Below are positions 14,094-20,740 of a DNA stretch of 20,740 nt, piece after piece. The stretch is from contig DNRP01000181.1 of NCBI GenBank assembly GCA_003499955.1, forward strand, positions 1 through 20,740, written 5' to 3'. The stretch is from Cyanobacteria bacterium UBA9971. Its GTDB lineage: Bacteria; Cyanobacteriota; Vampirovibrionia; Gastranaerophilales; UBA9971. The position numbers were made by a program, and so were the translations under genes. The notes below the pieces were generated by a model. It was not told the origin of the DNA. It worked only from the letters and a program-made list of their open reading frames with translations, and did no database searches. Every line of letters begins with the position of its first letter. Positions within the stretch are counted from its first letter, which is position 1.

Positions 14094-14957
14094 TTATCCG
14101 AGTAATTTTAATGCTACTTGAGGTAATGCGTTAGCTTGAGCCAGAACACTTGCTGATGCTTGTTGAAGTATTTGATATTTAGTCATATTTGCAGTTTCTT
14201 TTGCCACATCAAGATCTCTTACTCTTGATTCCGCATTTTGAATGTTTTCATTCATTATGGTAAGGTTTTCTAATGCACTTTCTAATCTGTTTTGATATGC
14301 GCCGAGGTTTGATCTTCTTGTTGTAATATCACTTAATGCTGCATCAAGAACATCTATATAAAGTCTTATCCCGTTGCTGCTCCATGTTGCGCCTGTTGCA
14401 GTTAATGCAAGCCCGTTTACGCTGGCAGTAGTACCTATACAGGAAACAGTAGCACGTGAAAGAACACTATTTTCAATTTCGATAGTATTTGTTGAAAGTT
14501 CGGAATCTGCTCCTACCTGAAGAACTGCACTTGCTGTACCATCAAGCAGTTTTATGTTATTAAATTTGGTTGCTTTTGCTATTCTGTCAATATCCGCTAA
14601 TCTTGCGTTAACTTCACATAAAATAGCATCTTTTTCTACTGAACTGTTTGTATCGTTTGCTGCCTGTACAGCTAATTCTCTAATTCTTTGAATGTTTTCG
14701 TTAATTACTGAAAGACTGCTTTCTGCAATTTGAAGCATGTTAATGCCATCTTGAATATTATTGATAGCTTGTTTATTTCCTCTGATTTGACCTCTTAAAT
14801 TTTCAGAAATTGATAAACCTGCTGCATCGTCTGATGCTCTGTTGATTCTGTAACCTGATGATAATCTTTCAATTGATTTAACCAGATTTGTTGAGTTAGT
14901 TGATAAATTCCTTTGCGCAATTAATGACGCGATGTTGTTGTTTACTACAATTGACAT
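14094..14957 (-). CDS. flagellin, copy 2 (upstream copy)
   Basis: At 287 residues this is the same length as the neighbouring copy and colinear with it, without gaps. D0/D1 signatures are intact (VVNNNIASLIAQRNLSTNST, LSSGYRINRASDDAAGLSIS, terminal QILQQASASVLAQANALPQV). It differs from copy 1 at scattered positions such as NSSVEKDAILCEVNARL, where a Cys replaces Ser. It shares the central Cys in ATVSCIGTTAS. The ATG at 14957 is preceded by AGGAGAG. It is probably the first gene of a two-gene transcript ending at 13083, unless copy 1 has its own promoter in the 57-base gap. No chaperone or other flagellar gene is in the window. Confidence 0.96.
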   Translation of the reverse strand: MSIVVNNNIASLIAQRNLSTNSTNLVKSIERLSSGYRINRASDDAAGLSISENLRGQIRGNKQAINNIQDGINMLQIAESSLSVINENIQRIRELAVQAANDTNSSVEKDAILCEVNARLADIDRIAKATKFNNIKLLDGTASAVLQVGADSELSTNTIEIENSVLSRATVSCIGTTASVNGLALTATGATWSSNGIRLYIDVLDAALSDITTRRSNLGAYQNRLESALENLTIMNENIQNAESRVRDLDVAKETANMTKYQILQQASASVLAQANALPQVALKLLG

Positions 14958-15085
14958 ACAAAACTCTCCTTGTATTGTAAATTACGTCCCTGTGATTTAA
15001 TTTTTGGTAAAAAAAGTCCCCTGTGCTAAATTAACAAGGATTTAGCCCGGCGCTTTTATTCTGTTTTAAAAACTTTTACACTTTT

Positions 15086-15170
15086 GTCATTGTGAGAAGA
15101 AGATTTAGCTTCGACATGACAAGCTCATCATCTTGAGATTCCCACGCTCCATTTGGTCGCTCGGAATGAC
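15086..15170. repeat. dispersed palindromic repeat element, full-length intergenic copy
   Basis: The element begins GTCATTGTGAGAAG and ends GGTCGCTCGGAATGAC, so its two ends are inverted copies of GTCATT. The right half, GATTCCCACGCTCC and onwards, closely matches the right half of the copy at 17539-17630. The arms are partly degenerate. The unit is about 85 bp, richer in G and C than its surroundings, and encodes nothing. It looks like a non-autonomous palindromic element. Confidence 0.7.
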
Positions 15171-15334
15171 ATTAAAATTTATTTAATTAAAAACTTTTTT
15201 AAACTCCACAATTTAATACTCTTTTATTTTTACCTCCCAGTAATTTTTATTTTTTCTCCCACTGTTTTTCATTCACAATTAATAAATCGAAACATTGTAA
15301 ATAATCTTTAATAATTCTTAATAATATACAACTT

Positions 15335-15364
15335 TTGGTGGAGAAGGTTTTTTTGTAATATACT
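15335..15364 (+). promoter_or_regulatory. candidate rsmE promoter
   Basis: TTGGTG (15335-15340) and TATACT (15359-15364) are 18 bases apart, with TG-like extension upstream of the -10. The position would give a leader of about 40 bases before the rsmE ATG. Confidence 0.4.
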
Positions 15365-15413
15365 GAAAAATAGCATGAAAACTGAATTTTAAACTTTAAG
15401 GAAAATATTATAA

Positions 15414-16157
15414 ATGCCGCAATTTTTTATAAAAAAAGAAAATATTCAAGAAAATAAAACTTTAATTACAAATTTATCTGACATTAACCATATAGTGAAT
15501 GTTTTGAGATATAAAAAAAAAGATAAATTAATTATTGCGGCGCCTGATAATTTTGTTTATGAAGTTGAAATCGTTTCTATTAAGCCGGATTTGATTGAAA
15601 CAAAAATTACAGATAAATATTTTTCCGATAAAAGATTAAAAATAAACATAACCCTTGCCCAGAGCATTATAAAGTCACAAAAACAGGATTTTCTTATACA
15701 AAAAGCCACAGAGCTGGGTGTGAGGACAATAATTCCTTTTGTAAGTAAAAATACTGTGGTTAAGTTTGATTCTGAAAAAGATAAGTTTTCTAAAGTCCAG
15801 AGGTGGCAAAAAATCGTTTATGAATCTGCAAAACAATGCAAAAGAGGAGATCTTGCGGAAATTAAACCTATTTCAACTTTTGATGAAGTTGTAAATTTTG
15901 CGGGATATGATTTAAAAATAGTTTGTTCTGAAAAAGAAGATGCTTTTTCTATAAAACAGTTTTTATCGGAGAATAAAGTGGCTGAAAATGCCAATATTTT
16001 GATAGTGATTGGACCGGAAGGCGGGTGGGACGACAAAGAGATAAATAAATTTGCTCAAAATGGCTTTGCTTCAGTGACTTTGGGAAAATTGATTTACAGG
16101 GCAGAAACTGCCGCAACTGTCGCAATTTCGCATATAATATATGAATATGAACTATAA
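15414..16157 (+). CDS. rsmE: 16S rRNA (uracil-1498-N3)-methyltransferase RsmE
   Basis: This 247-residue SPOUT-class methyltransferase uses S-adenosylmethionine to methylate U1498 of 16S rRNA. An N-terminal PUA-like domain (about 1-72, HIVNVLRYKKKDKLIIAAPD) is followed by the family motif AQSIIKSQKQDFLIQKATEL (82-101). The trefoil-knot SAM site follows, with IGPEGGWDDKEI (199-210) and LGKLIYRAETAA (223-234). Length and motifs are normal. The ATG at 15414 has TAAGGAAA upstream. The gene is followed by a GC-rich repeat island and then by unrelated genes. Confidence 0.95.
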   Translation: MPQFFIKKENIQENKTLITNLSDINHIVNVLRYKKKDKLIIAAPDNFVYEVEIVSIKPDLIETKITDKYFSDKRLKINITLAQSIIKSQKQDFLIQKATELGVRTIIPFVSKNTVVKFDSEKDKFSKVQRWQKIVYESAKQCKRGDLAEIKPISTFDEVVNFAGYDLKIVCSEKEDAFSIKQFLSENKVAENANILIVIGPEGGWDDKEINKFAQNGFASVTLGKLIYRAETAATVAISHIIYEYEL

Positions 16158-16218
16158 GTTTATATTAATTTCAGAAAGAAAACGAAAAATGGAAAAAGTC
16201 AGATTAAAAAAAATAAAA

Positions 16219-16376
16219 AGGGCGAGCGAGTCGCCGAAGGCGACGGAAAGCGGATTGATGGCAGAGGCTGCAGGGGCGGCTATGCCGACCGTAATGCCGT
16301 TACTCGCGAGCAACCAAGCAGCGAGCCCAAAAACTAACTTTACCCCTTCCCTAGAGGGAGAGGGTGGGTGTAAATA
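16219..16376. repeat. GC-rich non-coding repeat island
   Basis: About 158 bases stand out from the AT-rich background. The island opens with GGGCGAGCGAGTCGCCGAAG, including a perfect hairpin GTCGCC-GAA-GGCGAC (16230-16244). It ends with CCCTTCCCTAGAGGGAGAGG and TGGGTGTAAAT. CGAGC/GCGAG words recur inside (GAGCGAG, ACTCGCGAGC, GCAGCGAGCCC). The sequence is built of palindromic words and looks like one or more inserted mobile repeats. An open frame runs through it by chance. Confidence 0.65.
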
Positions 16377-16400
16377 ACATTAGGATTAAAAAATTTCATT

Positions 16401-16739
16401 ATGAACATTTTTTTTATTATAAAAATAATAGTTTCAGCCTGTATTATAGCTACAGTGTCAGAAATAGCCAAGAAATTTCCTTCAGTTGGCGGCTTAATAG
16501 CTGCTATGCCTATAACAACACTTCTTTCTATAATTTGGATTTATTATGAAAATAAAGATTTAAGCCTTGTTTCAAATTTTTTACAATCAGTGGTTATTGG
16601 TACGGTAATCTCTTTTATATTCTTTATTGCGGCAATATTTTTTATAAAAAAAGGAATGAATTTTTATTTAACAATTATTTTGAGTACAGCAATTCTTGGA
16701 ATATCAGTTTTTATTTATCAGAAGTTTTTTCATTTATAG
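16401..16739 (+). CDS. DUF3147-like integral membrane protein
   Basis: This 112-residue protein has four predicted membrane helices: IIKIIVSACIIATVSEIA, IAAMPITTLLSIIWIYY, VVIGTVISFIFFIAAIFFI and LTIILSTAILGISVFIY. The conserved stretch FPSVGGLIAAMPITTLLSI, between helices 1 and 2, is the mark of the DUF3147 family, whose function is unknown. The start is the ATG at 16401. Its ribosome site is weak (TAGGA at some distance), and it lies just after the GC-rich island. The CCA-adding enzyme begins 20 bases after its stop and is probably co-transcribed. Confidence 0.75.
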   Translation: MNIFFIIKIIVSACIIATVSEIAKKFPSVGGLIAAMPITTLLSIIWIYYENKDLSLVSNFLQSVVIGTVISFIFFIAAIFFIKKGMNFYLTIILSTAILGISVFIYQKFFHL

Positions 16740-16758
16740 AAAGAAAGGGATTTAATTT

Positions 16759-18288
16759 TTGAATATAAATTTAAATACATTATATGAAGATGAAATAAAT
16801 AAAAAATTATTGGAATTATACGAAGAAGGCACAGAACTTTTTCTTGTGGGCGGGTATATAAGGGATTTTTTGTTAAATAAAGAATGTTTTGACAAAGATT
16901 ACGCTGTAAAAGGTGAAGGGGCTATAAGTTTTGCCGGCAAAGCCGCGAAAGCTTTTGACGGATATTTTGTACTTCTTGACAAAGAACATGATATCGCAAG
17001 AGTTGTAATGCCTGATAAAAAAAATACTCTGGATTTTGCGGGATGTGTGGGGCAAAATATTCTAACAGACTTAAAAAACAGGGATTTTACCATTAATGCA
17101 ATTGCATGCAAAATAGAAAAGGGCAAATCGGAATTAATCGACCCTTTAAACGGAATTGAAGACTTAAACAACAAAATAATCCGCACAATCAGTGAAGAAA
17201 ATATTATTGACGATTCTTTAAGGGTTTTAAGGGCGTATAGATTTGCGGCTCAATTCGGATTTTATATAGAAAATAAAACCCTGAAATTAATAGAAAAACA
17301 TAAGTCTTTAATAACAATGGTTTCAATAGAAAGAATAACTCAGGAATTGATTAAGCTTTTTGAAGGTGATTTTGCGGGAGAAAATCTTTATTTAATGAAT
17401 AATTCAGGTCTTTTAGATGAAATTTTTCCTGAATTGATTCCGCAGAGAAAAGTTCCGCCAAATCTTCATCATCATTTAGGGCTTCTCGAGCATTCTATCG
17501 AGTGTGTCAGGCAGATTGAAATTTTAATTAGTCAAACTGTTATCCTCAGTGAGCAAAGCGAACGTGAGGATCTGAAACAACAATCATATTCGGATTCTCA
17601 CGCTATGGCTTTGCCTTCGCTGAGAATGACAATAAAAAACTTTCCTGATTGGGCAAAAGAACATCTTTACAGGGAATTTTCATCGGGGATAAAAGCAATA
17701 TCTTTGCTAAAACTTGCGACTTTGCTTCATGACATCGGAAAACCTTCTACATGGCAGATTGATGAAGAAGGAAGGCACAGATTTATAAAACATGAAGAAC
17801 TCGGCTCAGAAATGGTGTTGGATGTCTTAAAAAGACTTAAATTCAGCAAAAACACAATGAAATATATTGCAAAACTCATAAAATATCACATGTATCCTTC
17901 ACAACTTTTGCATGAAGGAATTGAAAATCTCTCAGAAAAAGCTGTAATGCGGATGTTCAGAAGAATCGGAGATGACATGCCGGAACTTATTTTGCTTGCC
18001 ATGGCGGACAGGTTAAGCGCGAAAGGTTCTGAAATTACCGATGAAATAGTTGAAAAAAATATTCAGGGTTTGTATTTTCTTCTTGAAAAATACAAAAAAT
18101 CACAGGAAGAAGTAAGGACAATCCCAAAACTTACAGACGGAAACGAAGTTATGGAGATTCTTAAAATTCCGCCATCTCCGATTTTAGGAAAAATTTTAAA
18201 AGATTTGAATGAAGCCCAAATTTCCGGCGATGTAAATACACGTGAAGATGCTCTGGAATTTGTAAAAGGTTATAAAATTGTAAACTAA
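16759..18288 (+). CDS. cca: CCA-adding enzyme / tRNA nucleotidyltransferase with HD domain
   Basis: This class II nucleotidyltransferase adds or repairs the 3' CCA of tRNAs. It has 509 residues. The catalytic head has GGYIRD (31-36), the metal-binding D45-x-D47, RDFTINAIA (108-116) and DDSLRVLRAYRFAAQFGF (151-168), the tRNA-head motif. A C-terminal HD domain has LHHHLGLLEHS (236-246), LLHDIGKPS with H324-D325, and KYHMYPS. Residues 261-291 (VILSEQSEREDLKQQSYSDS and on to LRMT) are not part of the family. They are the translation of a 92-bp palindromic repeat inserted in frame between the first HD helix and the HD motif. The start is TTG at 16759 with AAGAAAGGGA upstream. Both tRNAs in the window lack CCA and depend on such an enzyme. 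Confidence 0.93.
   Translation: MNINLNTLYEDEINKKLLELYEEGTELFLVGGYIRDFLLNKECFDKDYAVKGEGAISFAGKAAKAFDGYFVLLDKEHDIARVVMPDKKNTLDFAGCVGQNILTDLKNRDFTINAIACKIEKGKSELIDPLNGIEDLNNKIIRTISEENIIDDSLRVLRAYRFAAQFGFYIENKTLKLIEKHKSLITMVSIERITQELIKLFEGDFAGENLYLMNNSGLLDEIFPELIPQRKVPPNLHHHLGLLEHSIECVRQIEILISQTVILSEQSEREDLKQQSYSDSHAMALPSLRMTIKNFPDWAKEHLYREFSSGIKAISLLKLATLLHDIGKPSTWQIDEEGRHRFIKHEELGSEMVLDVLKRLKFSKNTMKYIAKLIKYHMYPSQLLHEGIENLSEKAVMRMFRRIGDDMPELILLAMADRLSAKGSEITDEIVEKNIQGLYFLLEKYKKSQEEVRTIPKLTDGNEVMEILKIPPSPILGKILKDLNEAQISGDVNTREDALEFVKGYKIVN
17539..17630. repeat. palindromic repeat element inserted in frame in the CCA enzyme gene
   Basis: The 92-base element begins GTTATCCTCAGTGAGCAAAG and ends CCTTCGCTGAGAATGAC. 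Its arms are inverted copies of each other over about 35-40 bases, with mostly pyrimidine-transition differences and two small gaps. The right half matches the intergenic copy at 15086-15170. It lies exactly on codon boundaries (first base of codon 261). It has no stop codon in the reading frame and adds about 31 residues. Confidence 0.8.
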
Positions 18289-18482
18289 ATTATATATTCT
18301 TTTTGTTTTAAATCTTTAATTTTTAATTTTATTTTTTCTTTTTTTGAATTTAATAACATTAATTTTATTTTACTTATTAATGATCTTTCTTTTTCGTTTT
18401 CTCTAATTATTCTGTTAATTTCTATTAAAAGTTTTTCATTGTTTTTGAGTTCTTGTTCCTGTAATTGCCAATCTTTTGTCAT
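18285..18482 (-). CDS. small coiled-coil protein
   Basis: This 65-residue protein is rich in Lys, Glu, Leu and Ile (ELKNNEKLLIEINRIIRENE, then KEKIKLKIKDLKQKEYII), with heptad-like hydrophobic spacing. It is probably a single long helix or a coiled-coil pair. AAAAGGA lies nine bases ahead of the ATG at 18482, which supports a real gene. Its stop overlaps the end of the CCA gene by four bases, tail to tail. I recognise no family. A chance frame in AT-rich DNA is a possible alternative. Confidence 0.5.
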   Translation of the reverse strand: MTKDWQLQEQELKNNEKLLIEINRIIRENEKERSLISKIKLMLLNSKKEKIKLKIKDLKQKEYII

Positions 18483-18673
18483 GATATTAATCCTTTTTAA
18501 ATATTAAAAAATATATTTATATTTTATATATTACTTTATATATTATAAAAAAAAAATACAACTGGAGTAAAGTGGAAAAATCGGTTTTCTTTTACAAAAC
18601 TTTACATGGTTTTTTAAAGAAAATTTTGGTTTAAAATTTGAATAAGAAATTAAAATAAAATTAGGGGGGGAAT

Positions 18674-20674
18674 TTGGAAGAATTATTTTATTTTCATCCG
18701 AAACAATATAGCGTTGATTCTGTTTATGTTCAGAGTGTTCATATAATAGGGGAATTTAATAAATGGGGAAAAGATGAAAAGAAGCTTGCAAAGTTTGAGC
18801 TTACGGAAGACAAAACCGGCAGATGGGTCGGGTTGTTTGATGTTACTGAAGGAAAACGTTTTTATAAATTTCTTATAAACAGGAATATTGTTTGCCCGAC
18901 AATGGGTCTTTTTACTTATTCAACGGTCTATACTCCTGAATGGGCAAAAAAGGCTGTCTGGTACCAGATTATGGTTGATAGGTTTTTCAGGGGCGATTTA
19001 TCGCGAAATATACCGAATTTAATCAGTTGGGATGCGCCGCCTGACTATTTCAACAATTTTGGCGGGGATTTAAAGGGAATAACGGAAAAAACCCCTTATT
19101 TTAAAAATCTTTTCGGCTCTCTTGAAAACAAAGCTTTTTATCTAAACCCGATTCACAAGTCTCTGGCTTCCAATCATAAATATTGGACGGAAGATTTTGA
19201 AGTTATAGACCCGCAATTCGGAGATGAGCAGGATTTAAAAGAATTAATAGACGCTTTGCATAAAGAAAATGCCAGAATTATACTTGATTTGGTTTATAAT
19301 CATACGGGCTTAAATCATTACGCGTTTTTGGATATCTTAAAAAACGGCAGGGATTCAAAATATCATGGCTGGTATAGAAAATTAACCCACCACAGTGAAA
19401 AAATAGAGATTCCCATACTGGAAAATTATGCAGGAGGTAAGCCACAGAATATCGAGTTTGAAAATGACCCGAGAAAAGAGGATTTTGACTTTGAAAAAGA
19501 AAGTTTTATCTCGGTATGGTACGAAAAATATAAGTTTCCAATCATCGAACCGGAGAAATTCAAAGATTCTTCGGTTGAAGAAATCCTAAACCACCAGCCT
19601 CATTACAAATTAACTCCTCTATCCGAGCAACCTTCCTATAAATGCTGGGCGAATCTGTTTGAAATTCCCGAGTTGAACACGAAAAATCCCGAAGTTAAAA
19701 AGCATCTTTTTGACGCTGCGAAAAAATTAATCAGGCTTGGAATTGACGGATTTCGGCTTGATGTACCTGATTTGCTGGAAGATGCGCATAATTTTTGGCG
19801 GGAATTTCGGCAGGAAATGAATGCAGAAATGGCTTTATCGGGAAGAAATCCAGATGAGCTTTATATAGTTGGAGAAATTTGGACGCTTGACGGCATAAAC
19901 CCGAGTTTTGTATGTGCCGATGATAATGGAAAACCTTTAAGATACGATGCTTTGATGAATTATCCCGTGAGAGAAAATATTTTAAACTTTTTTTCGGGTG
20001 AAATTTTAAACAAAGGCGCTGACAGTGTTTGCCGGCATGGGGGGATTTCTGTCGAGGATCTTGATAAAAATCTGCATGAAAACCTGTCAGGGGTTTCATG
20101 GGGAACAAATCAGGCACAGTTTAACGTTTTTTCCTCGCATGATACTCGAAGACTAAGAACAATCTTGAAAGATGACCGAAAATTAAAAGCCGTACTGATG
20201 ATGCAGTTTACATTTCCCGGCGCGCCCGTTATTTATTACGGCGATGAAATTGGCATGCAGGGAGGGGTTGACCCTGCAAACAGGGCTGCTATGAAGTGGA
20301 ATATATACGAAGATTTGCTTCACCATAAAGAAGAAGCCGAAATTTTCAATCTTTATAAAAATCTCATAGACCTTAGAAAAAATTATGATTGCTTTATAAA
20401 TTCCTCGCTTTTAACTCTCAAAGTCCATAATCACGACAAAATTTATGCTTATGCAAGGTATAAAAACGAATCTGACTGCGCAATTATGGTGGTTGTAAAA
20501 CATAATTTTAAAGAAAATCTTCATCTGGATATTTCAGACATGCATTTTGAAAATATAGAAAGCTGGAAAGACCCGATTTCCGGCAAAAGTTATTTAAATT
20601 ACGGCAAAAATATAACTTTCAAGCCCGAAGATTTTTCTGAAAGTTTTGGGGTTATTTTAGTACCAGAACTTTAA
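18674..20674 (+). CDS. GH13 alpha-amylase-family enzyme (maltogenic amylase/neopullulanase-like)
   Basis: This 666-residue glycoside hydrolase cleaves or transfers alpha-glucans. It has no signal peptide and is therefore probably cytoplasmic, acting on glycogen or imported maltodextrins. An N-terminal beta-sandwich resembling CBM48 (about 15-72, VHIIGEFNKWG to KRFYKFLINR) is followed by the GH13 barrel. That has AVWYQIMVDRFFRGD (94-108), region I DLVYNH (205-210), region II GFRLDV with nucleophile D363, region III GEIW with acid/base E401, and region IV SSHD with D490. YYGDEIGMQGGVDPANRAAM (521-540) is typical of the neopullulanase/cyclomaltodextrinase branch. A C-terminal beta domain ends the protein. 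The start is TTG at 18674 after AGGGGGGG. All catalytic residues are present. Confidence 0.92.
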   Translation: MEELFYFHPKQYSVDSVYVQSVHIIGEFNKWGKDEKKLAKFELTEDKTGRWVGLFDVTEGKRFYKFLINRNIVCPTMGLFTYSTVYTPEWAKKAVWYQIMVDRFFRGDLSRNIPNLISWDAPPDYFNNFGGDLKGITEKTPYFKNLFGSLENKAFYLNPIHKSLASNHKYWTEDFEVIDPQFGDEQDLKELIDALHKENARIILDLVYNHTGLNHYAFLDILKNGRDSKYHGWYRKLTHHSEKIEIPILENYAGGKPQNIEFENDPRKEDFDFEKESFISVWYEKYKFPIIEPEKFKDSSVEEILNHQPHYKLTPLSEQPSYKCWANLFEIPELNTKNPEVKKHLFDAAKKLIRLGIDGFRLDVPDLLEDAHNFWREFRQEMNAEMALSGRNPDELYIVGEIWTLDGINPSFVCADDNGKPLRYDALMNYPVRENILNFFSGEILNKGADSVCRHGGISVEDLDKNLHENLSGVSWGTNQAQFNVFSSHDTRRLRTILKDDRKLKAVLMMQFTFPGAPVIYYGDEIGMQGGVDPANRAAMKWNIYEDLLHHKEEAEIFNLYKNLIDLRKNYDCFINSSLLTLKVHNHDKIYAYARYKNESDCAIMVVVKHNFKENLHLDISDMHFENIESWKDPISGKSYLNYGKNITFKPEDFSESFGVILVPEL

Positions 20675-20695
20675 AAAGTTATTTAAGGTTTTATA

Positions 20696-20714
20696 AAAGG
20701 GTTTGCCACCCTTT
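20696..20714. terminator. possible hairpin after the GH13 gene
   Basis: AAAGGGT (20696-20702) pairs with ACCCTTT (20708-20714) around TTGCC, 22 bases after the stop codon. There is no T-run after it, so termination is uncertain. Confidence 0.35.
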
Positions 20715-20740
20715 ACCCGCCTTCATTTTCTTTAATCGTA

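Larger units (their letters stand above)
14958..15413. other. intergenic region between flagellin and rsmE
   Basis: No gene is seen. Near the flagellin it holds two related stretches, GTCCCTGTGATTT and GTCCCCTGTGCTAAA, and an inverted repeat CTAAAT...ATTTAG, possibly part of the flagellin control region. I could not place a sigma-28-type promoter. A dispersed repeat (15086-15170) and the rsmE promoter (15335-15364) fill the rest. Confidence 0.5.

Noticed and set aside
16141..16377. 78-codon open frame overlapping the end of rsmE
   Set aside because: It starts inside rsmE without a ribosome site of its own and runs through the GC-rich repeat island. The Ala/Pro/Gly-rich product reflects the repeat, not a protein.
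19731..20117. 128-codon minus-strand frame inside the GH13 gene
   Set aside because: It is wholly antisense to conserved catalytic regions of the enzyme and has no family features.

Overview
The window looks like a chromosomal segment of an AT-rich, flagellated, Gram-negative-type bacterium. It has an outer-membrane TolC-type channel, a lipoprotein adaptor and flagellins. Several genes start with TTG or GTG, and both tRNA genes lack an encoded CCA, which fits the CCA-adding enzyme also present. Gene content, base composition and short dispersed GTCATT...-type palindromic repeats would suit a non-photosynthetic relative of the Cyanobacteria (Vampirovibrionia/'Melainabacteria'). That placement is an inference; no rRNA or phylogenetic marker here settles it.

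Layout. (1) 1-3785, minus strand: a tripartite efflux operon read as TolC-like channel, lipoprotein periplasmic adaptor, then RND pump (cut by the window edge). A HEPN-domain gene is wedged between adaptor and pump and ends inside a dispersed repeat. (2) 3884-6015, minus strand: a cysteine-rich redox/sulfur-type cluster. It holds a MerR-type regulator with a Cys-rich two-CW-like tail, a TauE/TSUP permease, a thioredoxin, an ArsR repressor and a 62-residue Cys-rich protein. A short broken reading frame lies divergently at 6145-6287. (3) 6288-6899: a largely gene-free stretch with two terminators and a cluster of CAGGGAA-type repeats around a perfect 24-bp palindrome. (4) 6900-8659: divergent msrA and msrB, then a decayed locus with a fused remnant of a CoA-binding protein and a YfcH-type epimerase, and a frameshifted, truncated class II photolyase. 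(5) 8849-11274: rsgA, an NTF2-like protein and two unrecognised genes, one preceded by a long hairpin that would bury its ribosome binding site. (6) 11354-12498: a DUF2924 gene and a serine recombinase that has lost its middle, i.e. a dead mobile element. (7) 12668-14957: tRNA-Ser(GCU), tRNA-Leu(UAA) and two tandem flagellin genes. (8) 15414-20674: rsmE, a GC-rich repeat island, a DUF3147 membrane protein, a CCA-adding enzyme with a palindromic repeat inserted in frame, a small coiled-coil protein and a GH13 alpha-amylase-family enzyme.

Common threads are oxidative and thiol stress handling (thioredoxin, MsrA/MsrB, the ArsR/MerR cluster), RNA and ribosome maintenance (RsgA, RsmE, CCA enzyme, tRNAs), and active genome decay. 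Decay shows as three pseudogenes, an internally deleted recombinase and several palindromic repeats, one of which has become part of a protein. Loss of a photolyase would fit life in the dark, which is inference. I see no CRISPR array, no complete insertion sequence and no complete new defence system. The nearest to something new are the HEPN gene in the efflux operon, the repeat inside the CCA enzyme, and the hairpin over the start of the 10954 gene.
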